The position numbers and the translations under genes were made by a program. From a bacterium endosymbiont of Escarpia laminata (lineage in GTDB: Bacteria > Pseudomonadota > Gammaproteobacteria > Chromatiales > Chromatiaceae), in the NCBI GenBank assembly GCA_003660235.1, contig QGON01000055.1:34017-98016 (forward strand): DNA of 64,000 nucleotides, in the 5' to 3' direction. Positions 59,155 to 64,000 of the stretch are shown here, piece by piece. The notes below the pieces were generated by a model. That model was not told the DNA's origin and ran no database searches. It saw only the letters and a program-made list of their open reading frames with translations. Position 1 is the first letter of the stretch. The number at the start of each line of letters is the position of its first letter.

Positions 59155-59844
59155 TCAATGGTGATGGCTATCCGTATGCTGGAAGTATTTACGCAGAGAA
59201 AAGAGATCGCTCTTCTCAATCAACCTCGGCACAAGAAAAAACAGGAGGACAACTGTGACGCCCGCAATCAGGCGGATAACACCCCCTTCCACTACCACGG
59301 CGCCAAAGGTCACGTAAAGATAGGTCAGTGGCAGCATGCCAAGATAGGTGGCAATACTGAATTTCACCAATGACATCTTGGTCAATCCGGCACCATAACT
59401 GACGATATCAAAGGAGATCATAGGCATCAGCCGGGAGAAAAAAACAATTTTCGTCAACAACCTGTCGGAACAGAGTGTACAGAAATTGATGTGACCACTT
59501 ATCAGGCTCTCTATCAAATCACGCCCCAAAAAACGGGCAATGAGAAAACTGATCATCGCCCCCAATAACGCGCCAATCGAAGCGTACAGGGTTCCGGCAA
59601 TTGGGCCAAAAACCGTACCGGCCGCAATATCCAACGGCAAACTGGGAATCGGACTTATCACCACAGCGGACGCCATCACGCCAATGAACAATAATGGCGC
59701 CATGGGTCCTGCGTCATTCAGCCACTGACTGATCCTGTCAGGCTGCAGAAAAGCGCTGATCTCATAATAGGACTCAACCCAATAGAGCAACACAAAAACA
59801 ACCAGGACGAAGCCAATCTTCAGTATGAATTCAGGCTTTTTCAT
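59155..59844 (-). CDS. TVP38/TMEM64-family membrane protein (second copy)
   Basis: 229 residues, about six helices. The core ISPIPSLPLDIAAGTVFGPI and the re-entrant SFDIVSYGAGLTKMSLVKFS match the first copy at 25236-25937 closely in pattern. The C-terminus has a His-rich tail (FQHTDSHHH). DedA-superfamily proteins move or flip lipids and support envelope integrity. It runs opposite to and converges on the anti-sigma gene. A similar pairing (TVP38 with FAD disulfide oxidoreductase) is known as a fused or adjacent arrangement in several bacteria, and such an oxidoreductase lies at 60870. Confidence 0.9.
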   Translation of the reverse strand: MKKPEFILKIGFVLVVFVLLYWVESYYEISAFLQPDRISQWLNDAGPMAPLLFIGVMASAVVISPIPSLPLDIAAGTVFGPIAGTLYASIGALLGAMISFLIARFLGRDLIESLISGHINFCTLCSDRLLTKIVFFSRLMPMISFDIVSYGAGLTKMSLVKFSIATYLGMLPLTYLYVTFGAVVVEGGVIRLIAGVTVVLLFFLVPRLIEKSDLFSLRKYFQHTDSHHH

Positions 59845-59916
59845 TAATTCGATTCTGCATAGAAATTCCAGGATTCAATAACGGAGCCACAGCTGCCTTC
59901 CAACTCAGCATATGCT

Positions 59917-60552
59917 TCATTCCGACGAAAAGTAGATATCACCGTACCAGGCTGTCGCTTTTTCACCCGTATTATCCGTATCCGTCATGAGTGCTATCAG
60001 GTCGATCTGATGAACATCCTGACCGAACAGTTGTTTAAAATCCTCCTTCAGATTGCGTCGCTCCGATTTCCACAGCAACACATCCGATGCGCCAGAGTGT
60101 ACAGCAACCATCATTGATTGATCGGTATAGGCGCTGGGCCAGACACTGCCTTCTGCCTGACTGCTCGACCAGACGTAGGTGATTGAGCGGGTACGCCAGG
60201 GAGCCCAACCACCCTCCTTCACCACATAGACCCTTGCAGGATAGTCATCGCCTTGCCGGCTTCGTTCATTTGGACTGTCCAACACGCCAGCCACCCGCCA
60301 ACGCCAATTGAGGTACGGTGTCTTGTCCAGATTGATAGAGATCTTCTTCACCAGCCCGGAAGCGGACCCCACACTTACCGCCTTTATCACCTGCTTGCCG
60401 TCCTCTTCGATCAGCTGATAACTCGTATGACCTTTAAAATCATGTCTCTCCCATCCGGACAGGCCATCAATGGAGATATGTTCAACAATAGGCGGCGCTG
60501 CATGAAGGATGGCAGAGCCACTCAGCAGACAGACCAGCAAAAAGGTTTTCAT
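59917..60552 (-). CDS. Secreted DUF3047 protein
   Basis: 211 residues. Signal peptide 1-18 (SGSAILHA). The DUF3047 pattern is clear: GWERHDFKGHTSYQLIEEDG, LNWRWRVAGVLD, DDYPARVYVVKEGG, ITYVWSSSQAEGSVWPSAYT, LIALMTDTDNTGEKATAWYG. It is a beta-rich domain found in the periplasm or outer membrane of many proteobacteria; its function is unknown. It lies 72 bases upstream of the TVP38 gene on the same strand. The two may form an envelope unit. Confidence 0.9.
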   Translation of the reverse strand: MKTFLLVCLLSGSAILHAAPPIVEHISIDGLSGWERHDFKGHTSYQLIEEDGKQVIKAVSVGSASGLVKKISINLDKTPYLNWRWRVAGVLDSPNERSRQGDDYPARVYVVKEGGWAPWRTRSITYVWSSSQAEGSVWPSAYTDQSMMVAVHSGASDVLLWKSERRNLKEDFKQLFGQDVHQIDLIALMTDTDNTGEKATAWYGDIYFSSE

Positions 60553-60869
60553 ATTGATATCCGGTAATCCTTTCTATCTTGGAACAGGTATTCGACCGAG
60601 TTCACCGTAAGACAAATATTAGAGCGCATACCATCAACCCGATCCAATGAGATGCTCACCGAACAACACACGACTTGGTCGCACGAGAGCGCTATTTCCT
60701 TACTCGGCTGATCCTACCTACTACACTCACGGCTAAGAAAAAACTTTCTCTACTGACGATGCATGATCTGCCTGGCCAAGCACAGTCCAGAAACCTGGCC
60801 TGTAAGCATTTTTCCTAATCGACGACTAAAAGGAACCACAACTTACCAGGCACATATGGAGAAATAAAA
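60553..60869. other. Intergenic stretch between divergent genes
   Basis: About 317 bases separate the DUF3047 gene (minus) from the FAD oxidoreductase (plus). It must contain both promoters. No clear -35/-10 pairs, strong dyads or repeats were recognised, and no coding signal was seen. Confidence 0.4.
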
Positions 60870-62585
60870 GTGACAATCACGCCCAACACGTTGCTCGCCT
60901 TTGCAATCCTCGCCCTCATTGGCGCCTTTTTCGCCATAGAATCTCTGACGGACATCCTTTCTCCCGCTCTTCTTGTCTCTCTCTCCTTGCTTGGCATTTT
61001 CCTGCTGGCCGCCAAAAAGGTCGTGGTGTGGGTAAAGACCCGAAAAGTTTATGCCAAATGGCAGAAGCCCTCCACATTCGATCGTAACCTGGTGGTGATT
61101 GGGGCGGGATCAGCCGGGCTGGTGACCGCCTATATCGCAGCTGCGATAAAGGCAAAGGTCACCCTGGTCGAAAAACACAAGATGGGTGGCGACTGCCTGA
61201 ACACCGGATGTGTGCCCTCCAAGGCATTGATCCGCTCGGCCAAGCTACTCTCTCACATGTCTCGTTCCAAAGAGTTCGGCATCCGAGAAGCCCGAGCTGA
61301 CTTCGACTTTGCCGATATAATGGAGCGGGTGCAGCGTGTAGTAAAGAGGGTCGAACCCCACGACTCAGTGGATCGTTATACCGAACTCGGTGTGGATGTG
61401 ATTCAGGGCGAAGCGAAGATCACCTCACCCTGGACCGTAGAAATCAAAACGACGGAGGGTATACAAACCCTTACAACCCGCAACATCGTCATCGCCACCG
61501 GAGCCAAGCCCTTTGTGCCGTCGATCCCAGGGCTTGAGGCGGTCGGCTACCTCACCTCAGACAATATCTGGGATCTGCGAGAACGCCCACGACGTCTGCT
61601 CGTCCTGGGAGGAGGCCCTATCGGATCGGAGATGGCGCAGACCTTCTCCCGCCTGGGTTCACAAGTCACCCAGGTGGAAAGACGAGCCCGGCTTCTGATC
61701 CGCGAAGACCCGGAGGTGTCAGAGATGGTCATCCAACGCTTCCGCTCCGAGGGTATCAGTGTGCTGCTGGAACACAAGGCAAAACAGTTCCTGATTGAAA
61801 ACGGCGAGAAAGTCCTGATCGCAGAAGATCTGCAAACCGGAGGAGTGGAAGTACACATCCCCTTCGATGCTGTATTAGTGGCTGTAGGCCGTGCTGCCAA
61901 CCTGAAAGGCTTCGGCTTGGAAGAATTGGAAATCCCAGCCGGTCGCACCATTGAGACCAATAAGTTCCTGCAAACGATCTACCCGAACATCTACGCTGCA
62001 GGCGACGTAGCCGGACCTTTCCAATTCACCCACACCGCCGCTCACCAGGCGTGGTACGTGGCAGTCAATGCCCTGTTCGATCCCTTCAAAAAATTTCAGG
62101 CAGACTACTCGGTTATCCCCTGGGCCACCTTCGTCGACCCGGAAGTTGCACGGGTGGGTTTAAATGAGCTCGAAGCCAAGGAACGCGATATTCCCTACGA
62201 AGTGACGGTATATGGGATCGACGATCTCGACCGGGCTATTGCCGACGGGGAAGCCCACGGCATGATCAAGGTGCTCACGGTACCGAAGAAGGACAAGATC
62301 CTCGGCGTCACCATCGTAGGTGAGCACGCCGGAGACCTGCTTGCCGAATATGTGGTAGCCATGCGTCATGGCATCGGCCTCAACAAGATCATGGACACCA
62401 TCCACATCTACCCGACCCTGGCTGAAGCCAACAAGTATGTGGCCGGAAACTGGAAGCGTGCCCACGCACCTGCCGGTCTGTTGCGCTGGAGCGAGCGATT
62501 TCATTCATGGCGGCGTGGGAAAAATGCACAGGGGACAAGGGTGAGCGAGACACTTCCTCCGGTTGGAGAGAAATACAGCCGTTAG
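60870..62585 (+). CDS. Membrane-anchored FAD pyridine nucleotide-disulfide oxidoreductase
   Basis: 571 residues from GTG 60870 with GGAGA upstream. Two N-terminal membrane helices (about 6-24 and 30-50) are followed by a mercuric-reductase/lipoamide-dehydrogenase-type core: FAD site VVIGAGSAGLVTAYIAAAIK, redox-active disulfide GGDCLNTGCVPSKAL, NAD(P) site LVLGGGPIGSEMAQTFSRLG, FAD site IYAAGDVAGPFQFTHTAAHQ, and the dimerisation part to HIYPTLAEANKYV (HxxPT). A second Cys pair at the C-terminus (as in MerA) is absent, so mercury reduction is unlikely. It probably reduces a disulfide or quinone at the inner face of the membrane. Its role with TVP38 is unknown. Confidence 0.9.
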   Translation: MTITPNTLLAFAILALIGAFFAIESLTDILSPALLVSLSLLGIFLLAAKKVVVWVKTRKVYAKWQKPSTFDRNLVVIGAGSAGLVTAYIAAAIKAKVTLVEKHKMGGDCLNTGCVPSKALIRSAKLLSHMSRSKEFGIREARADFDFADIMERVQRVVKRVEPHDSVDRYTELGVDVIQGEAKITSPWTVEIKTTEGIQTLTTRNIVIATGAKPFVPSIPGLEAVGYLTSDNIWDLRERPRRLLVLGGGPIGSEMAQTFSRLGSQVTQVERRARLLIREDPEVSEMVIQRFRSEGISVLLEHKAKQFLIENGEKVLIAEDLQTGGVEVHIPFDAVLVAVGRAANLKGFGLEELEIPAGRTIETNKFLQTIYPNIYAAGDVAGPFQFTHTAAHQAWYVAVNALFDPFKKFQADYSVIPWATFVDPEVARVGLNELEAKERDIPYEVTVYGIDDLDRAIADGEAHGMIKVLTVPKKDKILGVTIVGEHAGDLLAEYVVAMRHGIGLNKIMDTIHIYPTLAEANKYVAGNWKRAHAPAGLLRWSERFHSWRRGKNAQGTRVSETLPPVGEKYSR

Positions 62586-62704
62586 ATTTTTATGTGTCGT
62601 AGTGCAGACTTAAATGTGGCAGAGAGTGTCAGATGCTGAATAACCGCAATCGACACAATGCGGACCTTCAGCCAACGGAAAACGTGGTGCGTCCCCCTTA
62701 TTAT

Positions 62705-63337
62705 TTAAGGACATCCGCTTCGTCGAGCTTTTTTATACTTATTACGCTTCTTAGATATGAACCCTAGTCCAGCCATACCAAAATAAAAAAGAGACAAGGC
62801 ACTTGGTTCTGGGATCTGGCTAGTCACTATGGTCACAGTATATTCACCGCTATAGTTATCAGAAAAAACGCCGTCATTCTCCCCAAGAAATAGATATAGA
62901 TTATCTGTGTATGTCGGCGCAAACAAACTCATACTTGAACCAACAAAAAAAGCGGGATTAGAACCAGTTTTCACTGGGTCGATGTAATCAGAACTATAAC
63001 TCCAAACTCCTATCAACGAATATACAGGAAGACTACGGAAGAGCCAGTCATGTCCATTTGGACCCGTACAAGAAACACCTGCATCCACGACACATCCACC
63101 AGCGGAATTTCGAGATCTTGACCAGGAGAAAACGCGTATGGGACTGAAGAAGGCGCAACGCCCTTTCCCAAGGCATAGTATTCATTACCGCCACTGGAGA
63201 TATTGTAAGGATGGCCCCAGTTATCGTGATAAAGGTTCACTGAGCCCGACACACTTGCGCTTATAACAGTAGCCTCTGCATATCCGAAATAAAACATTCC
63301 TAATATCAATATATACAGTAACTTATTGACAATCTTG
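62705..63337 (-). pseudogene. PEP-CTERM protein gene, frameshifted and cut at its 5' end
   Basis: Two frames make one protein. The upstream part encodes a leader (KIVNKLLYILILGMFYFGYA) and ISASVSGSVNLYHDNWGHPY. The downstream part continues DAGVSCTGPNGHDWLFRSLP and ends with the sorting signal IPEPSALSLFYFGMAGLGFI plus basic KKRNKYKKARR. They overlap near 63013-63088, needing one indel. At the 5' end no ATG precedes the leader: the DNA turns into the GTAA end of an IS66-like element at 63338. So insertion probably removed the start. PEP-CTERM proteins are exported and processed by exosortase. Confidence 0.75.
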
Positions 63338-63387
63338 GTAACTTCTCAAAAACCCGTGGCAAGCAGTAAATAATTACAAAAAGCACT

Positions 63388-63425
63388 TGACAGGATTTTG
63401 GGGCAAAAAACTAAAAATCCTGTCA
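63388..63425. repeat. 12-bp inverted repeat near the IS end
   Basis: TGACAGGATTTT and AAAATCCTGTCA flank a 14-base loop. It may block outside transcription into the transposase gene, as seen near the ends of several insertion sequences. Confidence 0.6.
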
Positions 63426-63613
63426 TGGCACAACTCTGGTTTGGAAACTATCATGGCTGATCTTGTAGCGCGCACTATGCCATTTTCATTCTTATTTCGT
63501 ACAGGCTTGAGGAATGCTTTTTTTATCTCCTTAAAATGACTCCTGTGAAGTCAAATTTGAGTTTCAAAACCGGTGGTAGAATAAGGCTTATTCAGTGATT
63601 ACTTTAAAAGTCC

Positions 63614-64000
63614 GTGAAAAAGCTGCCTCCTCTACCCGACATTCCAGAACAAGATCAAACGCCTGTTGTTAAGGCGTTACTCGGTCTGGTTGAGCAGTTA
63701 ATTGAACGTGTGCAGCAACAGGATGAAGAAATAGCCTTGCTTAAAGATGAAGTCAATATTCTTAAGGGTGAGAAAAAACGGCCCGTCTTTAAAGGTAGCA
63801 AACTGGACAAAAACACCGAACCCGATACCTCATCAGAATCACCCCCTAAAAAACGTCCAGGGTCTCGCAAAAAGAAAAAGACCCAGAAGCTGGTGATTCA
63901 TGAAGATAAAGTGATTAAGCCTGATGTGCCCGTTCCACCGGGTTCACGATTTAAAGGCTATCGAGATTTTGTTGTGCAGGACTTGAATATTGGTACGCAT
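63614..64000 (+). CDS. IS66-like transposase, N-terminal part (runs off the edge)
   Basis: From GTG 63614 the frame is open to the window end (129 codons): KKLPPLPDIPEQDQTPVVKA, a coiled segment (VEQLIERVQQQDEEIALLKD), EKKRPVFKGSKLDKN, KKRPGSRKKKKTQKL and IHEDKVIKPDVPVPPGSRFK, then GYRDFVVQDL. A helical start, KKRPGS linker and RFKGYxDFVVQDL are typical of single-gene IS66 (ISBst12-type) transposases, which lack tnpA and tnpB. The DDE domain lies beyond the edge. Confidence 0.7.
   Translation, partial: MKKLPPLPDIPEQDQTPVVKALLGLVEQLIERVQQQDEEIALLKDEVNILKGEKKRPVFKGSKLDKNTEPDTSSESPPKKRPGSRKKKKTQKLVIHEDKVIKPDVPVPPGSRFKGYRDFVVQDLNIGTH

Larger units (their letters stand above)
63338..64000 (+). 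mobile_element. Left end of an IS66-like insertion sequence (partial)
   Basis: The IS66 family starts with conserved GTAA; here GTAACTTCTCAAAAACCCG begins at 63338, right where the PEP-CTERM reading frame loses its start. A perfect 12-bp inverted repeat TGACAGGATTTT/AAAATCCTGTCA (63388-63425) lies inside. The transposase gene starts at 63614. The right end is outside the window, so target duplication cannot be checked. Confidence 0.6.

Noticed and set aside
60870..62585. Calling the FAD enzyme a mercuric reductase
   Set aside because: It has the redox-active CxxxxC motif, but lacks the N-terminal HMA domain and the C-terminal Cys pair required for Hg(II) handling.

Overview
The window looks like the chromosome of a free-living or symbiotic gammaproteobacterium, probably a sulfur- or metal-exposed member of the Chromatiales or a related order. 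This is inferred from the gene families: many c-type cytochromes, a YeeE/YedE sulfur transporter, Cus and Cop copper systems, mer remnants, HD-GYP and hemerythrin signalling, and a PEP-CTERM protein. No rRNA or tRNA was seen, so the taxonomy is a judgement. There are two mobility signatures: a pair of ~124-bp direct repeats bracketing a 5-kb module, and the left end of an IS66-like element at the right edge.

Layout. 1-3.2 kb: an arsenic-type ArsR gene with the start of a small thioredoxin, a broken kinase remnant, a c'-like cytochrome, and a MerT-like/HMA/outer-membrane operon. That operon reads from a MerR-type promoter. A second, mer-like operator faces the other way and leads only to a merT stub. 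3.3-10.3 kb: a ZraSR-like sigma-54 two-component region. A sensor kinase (frameshifted) and an NtrC-type regulator diverge from a palindromic operator. Three transcription units nearby each carry a -24/-12 promoter with the correct 10-nt GG-GC spacing, about 90-110 bp from a shared motif (TTAACNAAACG). One of these units holds a Met-rich periplasmic protein, a cytochrome c broken by a stop codon, and a membrane-bound HAMP protein whose output domain is a RelA/SpoT (p)ppGpp synthetase. 10.3-15.7 kb: inside the direct repeats lie an inositol-monophosphatase-like enzyme, a CDP-alcohol phosphatidyltransferase, a nucleotidyltransferase-aminotransferase fusion and an opine-dehydrogenase-like enzyme. 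They may make an unusual lipid headgroup.

15.6-35.7 kb is a long minus-strand copper/metal block: three c-type cytochromes or cytochrome fusions, a DsbA-like protein, CusCBA with two accessory genes, a TVP38 protein, an HMA-like protein, a SHOCT protein, a P1B ATPase with its MerR regulator, DUF302/DUF4399/DUF411 proteins, CopB, the CopA multicopper oxidase, and a Spy/CpxP protein. A CopRS-like pair (35.9-38.0 kb) diverges from the block. Its kinase is the paralogue of the remnant at 0.5 kb.

38.2-48.5 kb: RecQ helicase, SWIM-SNF2 helicase, and three large proteins of unknown function. One of these contains five almost identical 102-bp TPR repeats. 48.5-53.8 kb: HD-GYP regulator, PAS-kinase-Hpt protein, hemerythrin, RNase D. 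54-59 kb: a Cys-rich NPC-repeat cytochrome, a YeeE transporter, an unknown protein, a pentaheme cytochrome, and an ECF sigma factor with its zinc-finger anti-sigma. 59-64 kb: TVP38, DUF3047, a membrane-anchored FAD disulfide oxidoreductase, a broken PEP-CTERM gene, and the IS66-like end.

Several genes are broken by small lesions (a nonsense codon, frameshifts, a 16-bp tandem duplication). These may be real decay or assembly errors.
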